Source of the DNA: Dryocola clanedunensis subsp. sulfonylureivorans
GTDB taxonomy: Bacteria; Pseudomonadota; Gammaproteobacteria; Enterobacterales; Enterobacteriaceae
Direction of reading: 5' to 3'
Assembly: GCF_016756775.1 (NCBI RefSeq)
Contig: NZ_JAERMU010000014.1
Location: 58,842 to 122,841, forward strand
DNA: 64,000 nucleotides
This document shows positions 17,055 to 28,500 of this stretch, piece by piece. A program made the position numbers and the translations under genes. A model generated the notes under the pieces. The model did not search any database, was not told where the DNA came from, and was given only the letters and a program-made list of their open reading frames with translations. How positions within the stretch are numbered: position 1 is the stretch's first letter; every line of letters begins with the position of its first letter.

Positions 17055-18266
17055 ATGGCATTTTCACAAGCGGTCAGCGGCCTGAATGCTGCAGCCACCA
17101 ATCTGGATGTGATTGGTAACAACATCGCCAACTCAGCCACCTACGGTTTTAAATCTGGTTCCGCTTCTTTCGCGGATATGTTTGCAGGTTCCAAAGTCGG
17201 CCTCGGCGTTAAAGTTGCGGGCATTACTCAGGACTTCAACGACGGCACCACCACCAGCACCGGACGTGGTCTGGACGTGGCTATCAGCCAGAGCGGTTTC
17301 TTCCGTCTGACCGATAGCGCCGGCTCGGTATTCTACAGCCGTAACGGCCAGTTCAAGCTCGATGAGAACCGTAATCTGGTGAACATGCAGGGTCTGAGCC
17401 TGACGGGTTACCCGGCAACAGGTACGCCACCGACTATCCAGCAGGGTGCTAACCCGGTTGGCCTGTCCGTACCGAACACCCTGATGTCTGCGAAAACCAC
17501 CACCTCCGCCGCCATGCAGATCAACCTGAACTCCACCGATGACGTTCCTGCCACCTCACCGTTTGATGTCACTAACTCCGACACCTACAACAAAAAAGGC
17601 ACGGTGACCGTTTTTGATAGCCAGGGTAACGCTCATGACATGAACGTTTACTTTGTGAAATCGAATACGGCTAACACCTGGGATGTTTATACCCAGGACA
17701 GCAGCGTTGCGGGCAGTGTTGCTAAGCAGCAGACCTCCATGGTGTTTGATGAAAGCGGCATGCTGCAATCCGGCGGTGAGATAACGGGCCTGACGACCGA
17801 CACCATGCCGGGTGCGACCCCCGCTACGTTCGATTTAAGCTTCATGAACTCCATGCAGCAGAACACCGGTTCTAATGACATCGTTGCTGTTAACCAGAAC
17901 GGTTATAAGCCTGGTGACCTGGTTTCTTACCAGATCAACGATGATGGCACCGTCGTGGGTAACTACTCCAACGAACAGACCCAGCTGCTGGGCCAAATCG
18001 TCCTGTCTAACTTCGCAAACCCTGAAGGTCTTTCCTCTGAAGGCGATAACGTCTGGTCAGCAAGTAACTCCTCAGGCGTGGCTCTGTTAGGTACTGCAGG
18101 CACCGGTAACTTCGGTACGCTGACCAACGGCGCGCTGGAGTCTTCGAACGTAGATCTGAGTAAAGAACTGGTGAACATGATCGTCGCGCAGCGTAACTAT
18201 CAGTCTAACGCGCAGACCATCAAAACCCAGGATCAGATCCTCAACACCCTGGTTAACCTGCGCTAA
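17055..18266 (+). CDS. flgE: Flagellar hook protein FlgE
   Basis: 403 residues, close to E. coli (402). It polymerises into the curved hook, the universal joint. N-terminal signature: MAFSQAVSGLNAAATNLDVIGNNIANSATYGFKSG; C-terminal helix: LVNMIVAQRNYQSNAQTIKTQDQILNTLVNLR. The central surface domains (about 90-300) are the variable part. SD AAGGAG 7 nt upstream. The export substrate switch from hook to filament depends on its length control by FliK, encoded elsewhere. Confidence 0.97.
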   Translation: MAFSQAVSGLNAAATNLDVIGNNIANSATYGFKSGSASFADMFAGSKVGLGVKVAGITQDFNDGTTTSTGRGLDVAISQSGFFRLTDSAGSVFYSRNGQFKLDENRNLVNMQGLSLTGYPATGTPPTIQQGANPVGLSVPNTLMSAKTTTSAAMQINLNSTDDVPATSPFDVTNSDTYNKKGTVTVFDSQGNAHDMNVYFVKSNTANTWDVYTQDSSVAGSVAKQQTSMVFDESGMLQSGGEITGLTTDTMPGATPATFDLSFMNSMQQNTGSNDIVAVNQNGYKPGDLVSYQINDDGTVVGNYSNEQTQLLGQIVLSNFANPEGLSSEGDNVWSASNSSGVALLGTAGTGNFGTLTNGALESSNVDLSKELVNMIVAQRNYQSNAQTIKTQDQILNTLVNLR

Positions 18267-18286
18267 GCGCCTGACGGGACGGCTTA

Positions 18287-19042
18287 ATGGATCACGCAAT
18301 TTATACCGCCATGGGGGCGGCAAGTCAGACGCTCAACCAGCAGGCGGTCACGGCCAGCAACCTGGCCAACGCCTCTACATCCGGCTTTCGTGCGCAGCTT
18401 TCAGCGCTGCGCGCGGTACCGGTGGAAGGTCTTTCACTGCCAACCCGTACGCTGGTCACTGCCTCGACGCCTGGGGTGGATATGAGCCAGGGAAATATGG
18501 ACTACACCCAGCGTCCGCTCGACGTCGCCCTGCAGCAGGACGGCTGGCTGGCGGTACAAAGCGCTGATGGTTCCGAAGCTTACACCCGCAACGGCAACAT
18601 GCAGCGCAGTCCGACCGGCGAGCTCACCATCCAGGGACAGCTTGTGATGGGTGACGGTGGGCCGATTGCCATCCCGGAAGGGGCGGAAATCACCATCGCG
18701 GCCGACGGGACCATCTCTGCGCTGAATGCGGGCGACGGCCCTAACACGGTTGCGCCGATTGGCCGACTGAAGCTGGTTAAGGCAACGGCGCAGGAAGTGG
18801 TGCGTGGGGATGACGGCTTGTTCCGTCTGAACCCAACCGCTCAGGCTGCCCGCGGGGCAACTTTGCAGAGCGACCCGAGCATCAAAGTGATGCCTGGCGT
18901 GCTGGAAGGAAGCAACGTGAAGCCTGTAGAAGCGATGACCGACATGATCGCCAGCGCCCGTCGCTTTGAGATGCAGATGAAAATGATCTCAAGCGTCGAT
19001 GAAAACGAGCAACGTGCCAACCAGCTGCTGTCGATGGGCTAA
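18287..19042 (+). CDS. flgF: Flagellar proximal rod protein FlgF
   Basis: 251 residues, as in E. coli. It joins the proximal rod with FlgB and FlgC. It begins MDHAIYTAMGAASQTLNQQAVTASNLANASTSGFRAQ. It ends with the typical rod C-terminus RRFEMQMKMISSVDENEQRANQLLSMG. Shares the rod fold with FlgG, its downstream neighbour. The intergenic gap to flgE is about 20 nt, without a clear promoter. Confidence 0.96.
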   Translation: MDHAIYTAMGAASQTLNQQAVTASNLANASTSGFRAQLSALRAVPVEGLSLPTRTLVTASTPGVDMSQGNMDYTQRPLDVALQQDGWLAVQSADGSEAYTRNGNMQRSPTGELTIQGQLVMGDGGPIAIPEGAEITIAADGTISALNAGDGPNTVAPIGRLKLVKATAQEVVRGDDGLFRLNPTAQAARGATLQSDPSIKVMPGVLEGSNVKPVEAMTDMIASARRFEMQMKMISSVDENEQRANQLLSMG

Positions 19043-19060
19043 CGCTCAAAGCGTCACTAA

Positions 19061-19855
<795 letters not shown>

Positions 19856-19910
19856 GATGTTTGCCGGTGTGCTCGTGCGCACCGGCAGCCGAGACCTGAA
19901 GATGAAAGTA

Positions 19911-20606
19911 ATGCAAAAACAAATGGTTCTTCGTCCTGTTGTCATCAGCCTGATGCTGGCGACCAGCGGCTGTGCACTGATCCCTGCGAAACCGCTGGTT
20001 GAAGGGGCGACGACCGCCCAGCCAACGCCGGGTCCTGCACCGATCGTTAACGGCTCGATATTCCAGACCGCGCAGCCGGTGAATTATGGCTATCAACCGC
20101 TATTTGAAGACCGCCGCCCGCGTAACGTAGGCGATACGTTGACCATCCAGCTTCAGGAAAATGTCAGTGCCAGCAAAAGCTCCTCGGCGAACGCCAGCCG
20201 GGATGGCAGTACAAGTTTCGGTCTGGATGTCACACCGCGCTACCTCGAAGGCCTGTTTGGCAACAATCGTGCGGCGGTGGACGGTTCAGGCAGCAATACC
20301 TTTAGCGGTAAAGGCGGCGCCAACGCCAGCAATACCTTTAACGGCACGCTTACCGTCACGGTCGATCAGGTGCTTGCCAACGGCAACCTGCACGTCGTGG
20401 GCGAGAAGCAGATTGCGATTAACCAGGGAACAGAGTTTATCCGTTTCTCCGGCGTCGTGAACCCACGCACCATCAGCGGCAGCAACAGCGTAGCGTCTAC
20501 TCAGGTAGCCGACGCCCGCATTGAATACGTCGGCAACGGCTACATCAATGAGGCGCAGAACATGGGCTGGCTGCAGCGTTTCTTCCTTAACCTGTCACCG
20601 ATGTAA
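19911..20606 (+). CDS. flgH: Flagellar L-ring lipoprotein FlgH
   Basis: 231 residues from the chosen start. Forms the L ring in the outer membrane. The lipobox LATSGC places the acylated Cys at residue 21. Conserved blocks: [42 protein letters not shown], then [18 protein letters not shown] and [11 protein letters not shown], ending [13 protein letters not shown]. Two starts are possible: the ATG at 19902 (MKVMQKQ) and at 19911 (MQKQ). The latter gives the length and N-terminus of E. coli FlgH. Neither has a strong SD, so translation is probably coupled to flgG. Confidence 0.93.
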   Translation: MQKQMVLRPVVISLMLATSGCALIPAKPLVEGATTAQPTPGPAPIVNGSIFQTAQPVNYGYQPLFEDRRPRNVGDTLTIQLQENVSASKSSSANASRDGSTSFGLDVTPRYLEGLFGNNRAAVDGSGSNTFSGKGGANASNTFNGTLTVTVDQVLANGNLHVVGEKQIAINQGTEFIRFSGVVNPRTISGSNSVASTQVADARIEYVGNGYINEAQNMGWLQRFFLNLSPM

Positions 20607-20618
20607 GCGGAGAATACT

Positions 20619-21713
20619 ATGGTTAAATATTTATTCGGCATGCTGATGCTGGTCACCACGCTGGCACACGCCGAGCGTATTCGTGACCTGACGAGCGTGC
20701 AGGGCGTGCGTGAAAACTCCCTGATTGGCTACGGCCTGGTGGTGGGGCTTGACGGAACGGGTGACCAGACGACCCAGACCCCGTTTACCACGCAAAGCCT
20801 TAATAACATGCTCTCGCAGATGGGTATCACCGTTCCCGCCGGCACGAATATGCAGCTTAAGAACGTGGCGGCTGTCATGGTCACGGCAAAATACCCTGCT
20901 TTCGCCCGCTCAGGGCAGAACATCGACGTGGTTGTCTCCTCGATGGGTAACGCGAAAAGTCTGCGCGGCGGCACCCTGTTAATGACGCCGATGAAAGGCG
21001 TTGATAACCAGGTTTACGCACTGGCGCAGGGTAACATTCTGGTGGGGGGGGCAGGTGCTTCCGCAGGCGGCAGCAGCGTCCAGGTGAACCAGCTAAACGG
21101 CGGACGTATCACCAACGGCGCGGTCATTGAACGCGAACTGCCGGGGACGTTTGGTCAGGGAAATGTGATCAATCTGCAGCTTAACGATGACGACTTCACG
21201 CTCGCCCAGCAAATTACCGACGTCATTAACCGCTCCCAGGGTTATGGCAGCGCGTCCGCGCTGGATGCCCGTACGGTTCAGATTCGTACCCCAAGCGGCA
21301 AGAGTTCCCAGGTTCGCCTGCTGGCGGATATCCAGAACCTTGAAGTGAACATCAGGGTGCAGGATGCGAAGGTGATTATCAACTCCCGTACTGGTTCGGT
21401 TGTGATGAACCGCGAAGTGACGCTGGACAGCTGCGCGATTGCCCAGGGCAACCTGTCGGTGACCGTGAACCGCTCAGCCCAGGTCAGCCAGCCGGACACG
21501 CCTTTTGGCGGTGGTCAGACCGTTGTCACCCCGCAAACGCAAATCGATCTGCGTCAGAGCGGTGGGGCGATGCAGCGCGTGAACGCCAGCGCAAACCTCA
21601 ACAATGTGGTGCGTGCGCTTAATACCCTTGGTGCCTCGCCGATTGAACTGATGTCAATCATTCAGGCGATGCAAAGTGCAGGCTGCCTGCGTGCAAAAGT
21701 GGAAATCATCTGA
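20619..21713 (+). CDS. flgI: Flagellar P-ring protein FlgI
   Basis: 364 residues. A signal peptide ([18 protein letters not shown], cleavage after residue 18) sends it to the periplasm, where with FlgA it builds the P ring in the peptidoglycan layer. Conserved start of the mature protein: [33 protein letters not shown]. Two Cys (in [11 protein letters not shown] and [12 protein letters not shown]) are those that form the DsbB-dependent disulfide in E. coli FlgI. Its stop overlaps the flgJ start by one base (TGATG). Confidence 0.97.
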   Translation: MVKYLFGMLMLVTTLAHAERIRDLTSVQGVRENSLIGYGLVVGLDGTGDQTTQTPFTTQSLNNMLSQMGITVPAGTNMQLKNVAAVMVTAKYPAFARSGQNIDVVVSSMGNAKSLRGGTLLMTPMKGVDNQVYALAQGNILVGGAGASAGGSSVQVNQLNGGRITNGAVIERELPGTFGQGNVINLQLNDDDFTLAQQITDVINRSQGYGSASALDARTVQIRTPSGKSSQVRLLADIQNLEVNIRVQDAKVIINSRTGSVVMNREVTLDSCAIAQGNLSVTVNRSAQVSQPDTPFGGGQTVVTPQTQIDLRQSGGAMQRVNASANLNNVVRALNTLGASPIELMSIIQAMQSAGCLRAKVEII

Positions 21714-22654
21714 TGCTAAACGACACCCAGTCACTCACCAGTGCCGCGTGGGACGCAAGCTCCTTAAACGAGCTGAAAACGAAAGTTGCACAGGATCCGA
21801 AAGGCCATCTGAAGTCGGTGGCCCGCGAAGTGGAGGGGATGTTCGTGCAGATGATGCTCAAAAGCATGCGTGAGGCGCTGCCGAAGGACGGCATTTTCAG
21901 CAGCGACTCCACGCGCATGTACACCAGTATGTATGATCAGCAGATTGCCCAACAGATAAGCGCCAGAGGACTGGGTTTTGCGGATCTGATGGTTAAACAA
22001 ATGGGCGAAAACGCCGACCCGTCTGAAGAGGCGGGCAAGGTGCCGATGAAGTTTGATGCGCAGACGGTGACCAGCTTCCAGAACCAGACGCTGACGCAGA
22101 TGGTACGCCAGGCGGTGCCCAAAGCGCCTTCAAACGAAGAGCCGCTCAGCGGCGACAGCAAAGACTTCCTGGCCCAGCTTTCTTTACCTGCACGGTTGGC
22201 CAGTCAGCAAAGTGGCATTCCTCACCACCTTATTCTGGCGCAGGCGGCGCTGGAGTCAGGATGGGGGCAGCGGCAGATCCTGACCAACAACGGTGAGCCC
22301 AGCTTTAATATCTTTGGCGTCAAAGCAACGAGCGGCTGGAAAGGGAAGGTCACGGAAATCACCACCACCGAGTTTGAAAACGGTGAGGCGAAAAAGGTGA
22401 AGGCAAAATTCCGCGTTTACGGCTCTTACCTCGAGGCGCTGTCCGACTATGTCGGCATGTTGACCCGCAACCCACGTTACGCCGCCGTCACCAATGCGAG
22501 CACGCCGGAGCAGGGCGCACAGGCGCTACAAAACGCAGGCTACGCCACCGATCCGAACTACGCACGCAAGCTCACCAGCATGATCCAGCAGCTTAAGGGC
22601 ATGAGCGAGAAAGTCGCCAAAGCTTATAGCAACGATTTGTCCAAATTGTTCTGA
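21713..22654 (+). CDS. flgJ: Flagellar rod cap / peptidoglycan hydrolase FlgJ
   Basis: 313 residues, two domains. The N-terminal part (1-150) is the rod cap (VEGMFVQMMLKSMREALPKDGIFSSDSTRMYTSMYDQQIAQQ). The C-terminal part (151-313) is a GH73 beta-N-acetylglucosaminidase that opens the peptidoglycan for the rod, with HHLILAQAALESGWG (putative catalytic Glu181) and NNGEPSFNIFGVKA. Last gene of the class 2 operon. A sigma-28 promoter for flgKL begins right after its stop. Confidence 0.97.
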   Translation: MLNDTQSLTSAAWDASSLNELKTKVAQDPKGHLKSVAREVEGMFVQMMLKSMREALPKDGIFSSDSTRMYTSMYDQQIAQQISARGLGFADLMVKQMGENADPSEEAGKVPMKFDAQTVTSFQNQTLTQMVRQAVPKAPSNEEPLSGDSKDFLAQLSLPARLASQQSGIPHHLILAQAALESGWGQRQILTNNGEPSFNIFGVKATSGWKGKVTEITTTEFENGEAKKVKAKFRVYGSYLEALSDYVGMLTRNPRYAAVTNASTPEQGAQALQNAGYATDPNYARKLTSMIQQLKGMSEKVAKAYSNDLSKLF

Positions 22655-22660
22655 TTCGAC

Positions 22661-22687
22661 TCAAGTCTTGCGGCGTTCTGCCGATAC
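22661..22687 (+). promoter_or_regulatory. Sigma-28 (class 3) promoter of flgKL
   Basis: TCAAGTCT, 11 bp, GCCGATAC: 13 of 16 bases match the FliA consensus TAAAGTTT-N11-GCCGATAA with exact spacing. It lies in the flgJ-flgK gap, about 43 bp before the flgK start. Confidence 0.88.
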
Positions 22688-22729
22688 TATTCGACAGGAC
22701 CCGTGACTATACGTGCTTAAGGAAAATCC

Positions 22730-24385
22730 ATGTCCAATAGCCTGATTAACAGTGCCATGAGTGGCCTGAGTGCTGCTCAGGCGGCACTGAACACCGTAAG
22801 TAATAACATTTCCAACTATAACGTAGCGGGATACACCCGTCAGACGACGATCCTTGCGCAAGCCAACAGCACGCTCGGTGCTGGCGGATTTGTCGGGAAC
22901 GGCGTGTATGTGAGCGGCGTGCAGCGCGAATATGACTCATTTATTTCCAGTCAGCTGCGTGGCGCACAAAACCAGAGCAGCGGATTGACGACCCAGTACC
23001 AGCAAATGTCGAAAATCGATGACATGTTGTCTGGCTCCACCAACACGCTCGCCACCACCATGCAGGACTTCTTCACCAGCCTGCAAACGCTGGTCAGTAA
23101 CGCGGATGACCCGGCCGCACGTCAGGCGATGCTGGGCAAAGCCGATGGTCTGGTAAACCAGTTTAAGGTGACCGACCAGTATCTGCGCGACCAGGATAAG
23201 CAGGTCAACCTGGCTATCACCAGCAGCGTTGACCAGATCAACAACTACGCCAGCCAGATTGCCAACCTGAATGACCAAATCTCCCGCCTGAAAGGTGTGG
23301 GTGCAGGCGCATCGCCTAATGACCTGCTGGACCAGCGCGACCAGCTGGTCAGCCAGCTTAACCAGATTGTTGGGGTTGAAGTTAACGTCCAGGATGGCGG
23401 TAGCTACAATGTTTCTATCGGCAACGGTATCAACCTCGTTCAGGGCACTTCTTCTCATCAGTTGGCCGCCGTTCCCTCCAGCGCGGATCCAACGCGGACT
23501 ACCGTGGCGTATGTCGACAAAGTTGCCGGCACCACTGAAATCCCTGAAAAACAGCTGACTACAGGTTCGCTTGGCGGCCTGCTGACTTTCCGCTCCCAGG
23601 ACCTGGACAGCGCGCGTAACCGCCTGGGGCAGATGGCTCTGGCCTTTGGCTCGGCGCTGAACGAACAGCACGAACAGGGCTACGATGCGAACGGCGATCC
23701 GGGCACGGCACTTTTTGATATCGGTGGCCCGTCCGTAGTAGGTAACCGCAAGAACGCCTCTGAGGCTGAGCTTGTGGCAAACGTGGCTGACAGCACTAAA
23801 GTGCAGGCCAGCGACTATAAAGTTGTCTTTGATGGGACGGACTGGCAGGTCACTCGCCTGTCTGACAACGCCAAAATCGATCCGGGTATGGCTGATGACG
23901 GAAGCGGTAACAAGACCCTGAACTTTGATGGTCTGAAAATTGATGTCTCCGGTACGCCTGAAAAGAACGATAGCTTCACCGTGAAGCCGGTTGCTAACGT
24001 CATTGTGAATATGGATGTTGCCATCGACGACGAAAGCAAGCTGGCGCTGGCAAGCGACCCTGACGCGGGCGAAAGCGATAACCGCAACGCTCAGGCAATG
24101 CTTGATCTGCAGGGTGCAAATGAAGTGGGTGGCAACAAAACGTTCAACGATGCATACGCAAGCCTGGTTAGCGACATTGGTAACAAAACGGCGACCCTTG
24201 AAGTCACCAGCACGACCCAGAGCAATGTAGTGACCCAGCTGAGCAATCAGCAGCAGTCCATCTCCGGCGTTAACCTGGATGAAGAGTACGGCAACCTGCA
24301 ACGTTACCAGCAATATTACCTGGCGAACTCCCAGGTTTTACAGACTGCATCAACGCTGTTTGATGCCTTACTGTCTATTCGCTAA
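22730..24385 (+). CDS. flgK: Hook-filament junction protein FlgK (HAP1)
   Basis: 551 residues, about the E. coli length. It caps the hook and forms the first junction zone with FlgL. N-terminal signature MSNSLINSAMSGLSAAQAALNTVSNNISNYNVAGYTRQTT; C-terminal helix LDEEYGNLQRYQQYYLANSQVLQTASTLFDALLSIR. The middle portion (about 360-450) is the variable surface domain. Exported with the help of FlgN. Expressed from both the class 2 read-through and its own sigma-28 promoter. Confidence 0.97.
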   Translation: MSNSLINSAMSGLSAAQAALNTVSNNISNYNVAGYTRQTTILAQANSTLGAGGFVGNGVYVSGVQREYDSFISSQLRGAQNQSSGLTTQYQQMSKIDDMLSGSTNTLATTMQDFFTSLQTLVSNADDPAARQAMLGKADGLVNQFKVTDQYLRDQDKQVNLAITSSVDQINNYASQIANLNDQISRLKGVGAGASPNDLLDQRDQLVSQLNQIVGVEVNVQDGGSYNVSIGNGINLVQGTSSHQLAAVPSSADPTRTTVAYVDKVAGTTEIPEKQLTTGSLGGLLTFRSQDLDSARNRLGQMALAFGSALNEQHEQGYDANGDPGTALFDIGGPSVVGNRKNASEAELVANVADSTKVQASDYKVVFDGTDWQVTRLSDNAKIDPGMADDGSGNKTLNFDGLKIDVSGTPEKNDSFTVKPVANVIVNMDVAIDDESKLALASDPDAGESDNRNAQAMLDLQGANEVGGNKTFNDAYASLVSDIGNKTATLEVTSTTQSNVVTQLSNQQQSISGVNLDEEYGNLQRYQQYYLANSQVLQTASTLFDALLSIR

Positions 24386-24396
24386 CAGGAGCACCT

Positions 24397-25362
24397 ATGC
24401 GTATCAGTACTCAAATGATGTATGACCAGAACATGCGTGGTGTCAGCAATGCTCAGAGCGAGTGGTTGCGCTACGGCGAGCAGATGTCCACAGGTAAGCG
24501 CGTTAACCGTGCGTCTGACGATCCTATTGCCGCCTCGCAGGCGGTAGTCCTTTCTCAGGCACAGACGCAGAACAGCCAGTATGCCCTTGCGCGTACCTTT
24601 GCGACTCAGAAAGTTTCTCTGGAAGAGAACGTGCTGGATAAGGTGACCAATGGCATCATCAGCGCCCAGGAGAAAATCGTTTACGCCGGAAACGGTACGC
24701 TGAGCGATGATGACCGTGCTTCTCTTGCCACCGATCTGGAAGGGATCCGTGACCAGCTGCTGAATCTGGCCAATAGTACCGACGGCAACGGCCGCTATAT
24801 TTTTGCTGGCTATAAAACCGAGAGCGCGCCTTTCGTGGAAGATGGTACGGGCACTGTTGGGTATCAAGGTGGGGACACACCAATCACACAGAGCGTAGAT
24901 GCAGCTCGTACTATGACGATTGGCCACACCGGCAGTGATGTCTTCAATAGCATTACCAGTAATGCTGTTGCAGAGCCAAATGGTGATCCATCTGAAACCG
25001 ATCTGTTCAAAATGCTGGATTCAGCGATTGCCTCATTAAAAACCCCGGTTGGGGATTTGGATGATGATGCGAAGGCCGCACAGACTGCGGTGATTGATAA
25101 AACGGGGCGCGGACTGAAGAACTCCCTTAATAACGTGCTGACCGTCCGTGCGGAGCTGGGTACTCAGCTTGACGAACTGAGCAAGCTGGATTCATTAGGC
25201 AGCGACCGCGCGCTGGGTCAGACTACGCAGATGAGCGCGCTCATTGATGTAGACTGGAATGCGACGATCTCCTCTTATACGATGCAACAGGCGGCACTTC
25301 AGGCCTCTTATAAAGCGTTTAGCGACATGCAAGGTATGTCATTATTTCAGCTGAATAAATAA
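24397..25362 (+). CDS. flgL: Hook-filament junction protein FlgL (HAP3)
   Basis: 321 residues, flagellin-like junction protein between FlgK and the filament. The flagellin-family N-terminus is present (MRISTQMMYDQNMRGVSNAQSEWLRYGEQMSTGKRVNRASDDPIAASQA). The C-terminal helix is QAALQASYKAFSDMQGMSLFQLNK. It follows flgK by 11 nt. The 3' UTR ends in two hairpins and a U-run, giving a probable FlgO small RNA. Confidence 0.97.
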   Translation: MRISTQMMYDQNMRGVSNAQSEWLRYGEQMSTGKRVNRASDDPIAASQAVVLSQAQTQNSQYALARTFATQKVSLEENVLDKVTNGIISAQEKIVYAGNGTLSDDDRASLATDLEGIRDQLLNLANSTDGNGRYIFAGYKTESAPFVEDGTGTVGYQGGDTPITQSVDAARTMTIGHTGSDVFNSITSNAVAEPNGDPSETDLFKMLDSAIASLKTPVGDLDDDAKAAQTAVIDKTGRGLKNSLNNVLTVRAELGTQLDELSKLDSLGSDRALGQTTQMSALIDVDWNATISSYTMQQAALQASYKAFSDMQGMSLFQLNK

Positions 25363-25365
25363 TAA

Positions 25366-25439
25366 CGTGTTGTTTGGGCGAGTCTGAAAACGACTCGCTT
25401 TCTCTGCCCGCTTCCGCACCCCGGAGCGGGCATTTTTTT
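25366..25439 (+). ncRNA. flgO: Candidate FlgO sRNA from the flgL 3' UTR
   Basis: Between the flgL stop and the terminator there are two stable hairpins. The first is GCGAGTC-TGAAAAC-GACTCGC (25378-25398). The second is GCCCGCTTCCG...CGGAGCGGGC (25406-25431), followed by seven T. In E. coli the Hfq-bound sRNA FlgO is made from this 3' UTR. Homology of position and structure is seen; expression here is inferred. Confidence 0.45.
25406..25438 (+). terminator. Rho-independent terminator of flgKL
   Basis: GC-rich stem GCCCGCTTCCG / CGGAGCGGGC (one bulged T) followed by ATTTTTTT. Confidence 0.88.
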
Positions 25440-25477
25440 GTCCTGAACTGTGCTGCTTTTCCTTCTGCGTCAGCAAT

Positions 25478-25510
25478 AAAAAAGCCGGTCAGTTTCCTGA
25501 CCGGCTTTTT
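25478..25510. terminator. Bidirectional terminator between flgL and rne
   Basis: Stem AAAAAGCCGGTCAG / CTGACCGGCTTTTT with loop TTTC. U-runs are available in both directions; it lies 17 bp after the rne stop on the minus strand. Confidence 0.9.
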
Positions 25511-25526
25511 AGTTTAACGCTTAACG

Positions 25527-28500
25527 TTACTCGGCGCTTTCTGGACGAGTCGCCGGGGCGGTAGCCTGGTGGGTGGCGCTGTGACCACCGGCAGAACCAC
25601 GACCGCTGAACTCATAGTCCGGGCGAACCCAGTCGCTATGACGTGCAGGCTCTGGAGAGTACTCTGGTGCCGGTGCACGAGTCATCGGTGCGGCAGCATG
25701 CTTCACGGCGAGCACCGTAGCAGGGGCAGCAACAGGCGCTGGCTTCACAACAGGCGTTGGCTCAACAACGGGTGCTGGTTCAACGACAGGCGCTGGCTCA
25801 ACAACGGGTGCTGGTTCAACGACAGGCGCTGACTCAACGACAGGCGTTGGCTCAACAACGGGTGCTGTTTCCACCGCCGTCGCTGGAGCTGCCACAACGG
25901 GCTTGCTCTCTTCAACGGTAGCAACCGGTTCTTCTGGGGCCGTTTCTTCAACGACTACCGGCGCTTCTTCGGCAATGTCTGCTGCCTGAACTGGCTCCGG
26001 AGTAATTTCCGCTGCCGGAGCAACTTCTTCAATCACCTGTTCAGCAACGACTTCGTCCTGCTGTTCAACGATCTGAGGCTGTTCGGTTACCGGTGCAGCA
26101 ATCACTTCTGGATGCGTGGTTTCGACGGTCTGAGTCTCAACCGGCGCTTCCTGAGCAACGGGCTCGCTGACGATGGCTTCCACCGGAGCGGCGACTGGCT
26201 GCTCCTGAATGGCGGCGACAGCTGGTGCCGCCTGCTCAACGACATTCTCAGCGGCATTCGCCTGTGCAGCATTGCCCTGGTACTCTTCATGCGTCGCCAT
26301 TTCTGGACGGGCAATCGGATACTGGATCCAGGCTTTGCCGGAAGCCAGCTCCGGAGAAGCACAGGCTACGGTTAGCGGCATCGGTGACTGAGTAGGGTAA
26401 CGCTCGTCACGATAGCGACGACGACGCTGGCCGCTTACACGCAGATGACGCGGAGAGCGACGTGAGCGACGTGGCATGCCGTTCGCATCGTTGCGGTTGT
26501 CTGAATTGTCATCCTGTTCTGCTGCCGGGGTTTCAACAACCGCAGGCAGTGGAATGGTTGCAACTTCAGTGTGCGGCGCAACGGTTGCTGGCGCAGCGGT
26601 TTCTTCCTGAGCAGCAAGTGCAGCAGCATTTGCCTGAGCGTTAGCGATATCTTCAGCAGATTCGAAACGCACTTTCTGGCTCAGCTGACGCGGCTTGCGG
26701 CGCGGCATGGTCTGAACGCGTTCTTCCTGCTCGGACTCAACCTCAACCACATCGTCACGCTGCAGGGCTTTCACTTCCTGCTGCGCCTGACGCTTGTCGT
26801 CGCTGCGACGGCGGTTGCGATCGCGACGTGGCTGCTGCTCGTCACGGGTCTTCGGCTTTTCAGCTTCTTCGGTAGCAACGTTCTGGCGAACTTCACGCAC
26901 TTCAGCGTTCTGCTGCTGGCCCTGACGACGATTGCGACGGTTCTCGTCACGATTTTCGCGTGGCTCACGCGGCTCGCGCTGTTCGCGAGGTTCACGGTTG
27001 TCGCGATTTTCACCACGGTTGTCACGGTCGCGGTTGTTGCGATCGCCACGGTCACGGCGGTTATTCTGACGACGATTGTTACGACGTTCCTGGCCCTGGC
27101 CCTGACGCTGGGTTTCAGTTTCAGCCGGTTTCACGACCTCCACTTCTTTGCTTTCAGCAGCAGGTTCGCCTGCAAATATGGTTTTCAGCGCGCCAAAGAA
27201 GCGGCTAAGCAGACCCGGTTGCGCAGGTTCATTAGACTGAACGGCAGCAGCAGGTTTCGCGGCAGCAGCCGGCGCAGCAGCCGGAGCGGCCTCTTGAGGC
27301 GCTGGCGGCACATCCGGCATAGCGAAGGTCGCTAATGCAGGCTGCTCAGGGCGTTTACGCTCGGCATACTCTTCATCAGAAGGCATCGCCATCTCTTCTT
27401 CATGCAGCTTCGGCAGCATGTAGCTGAGGGTTTTGGTCTCTTCGCCTTTGCGTACGCGCAGCACGGAGTAGTGTGGGGTTTCCATCTGATCGTTTGGCAC
27501 GATGATGGCTTTCACGCCGCCCTGACGGGTTTCGATGGCGCTGACCGCATCACGCTTTTCGTTCAGCAGGTAGGAGGCAATCGGCACCGGAACAATGGCG
27601 TGCACTTCCTGGGTGTTCTCTTTCAGCGCTTCTTCTTCAATCAGACGCAGAATAGAAAGTGCCATGGATTCGTTGTCACGCACGGTGCCGGTTCCGCTAC
27701 AGCGCGGGCACACGTGGTGGCTGGACTCGCCCAGAGAAGGGGAGAGACGCTGACGGGACATTTCCAGCAGGCCGAAACGGGAGATATGGCTTATCTGGAT
27801 ACGGGCACGATCCTGGCGCACGGCTTCACGCAGACGGTTTTCAACCGCACGCTGGTGGCGTACCGGGGTCATATCGATGAAGTCGATAACAATCAGACCG
27901 CCCAGGTCGCGCAGGCGGAGCTGGCGGGCGATTTCATCGGCGGCTTCAAGGTTTGTATTAAACGCGGTCTCTTCGATATCGCCACCGCGGGTTGCGCGAG
28001 CGGAGTTGATATCAATGGCGGTCAATGCTTCGGTAGTATCGATAACAATGGAACCGCCGGATGGCAGACGGACTTCACGCTGGAAAGCGGATTCAATCTG
28101 CGACTCAATCTGGTAATGGCTGAACAGCGGGATTTCACCGGTGTAGAGCTTAATTTTACTGCTGAAGTCTGGACGGCCCAGCGCGCCAATATGCTGACGA
28201 GCCAGCTCCAGCACCTTCGGGTTATCGATGAGGATTTCGCCGATGTCCTGACGCAGATAATCGCGGAAAGCGCGAACGATAACGTTGCTTTCCTGGTGGA
28301 TCAGGAACGGAGCAGGGCGGTTTTCCGCCGCTTTCTGGATAGCTTCCCAGTGCTTCAGACGGAAGCTTAAATCCCATTGCAGCGCTTCAGCGGATTTACC
28401 CACGCCGGCAGTGCGTACAATCAGACCCATGCCGTCAGGCAGCTCCAGCGAGGAGAGGGCTTCTTTCAGTTCTGTGCGGTCATCACCTTCGATGCGACGA

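Noticed and set aside
22937..24313. A 458-codon open frame opposite flgK
   Set aside because: Shadow of a real gene; the composition is that of reverse-complemented flgK codons and no family is recognised.
25741..25866. CRISPR-like direct repeats
   Set aside because: Units are contiguous 18-bp repeats in frame within rne, without spacers.
27402..28370. A 322-codon open frame opposite the rne catalytic region
   Set aside because: Antisense shadow; rne is conserved throughout this stretch.
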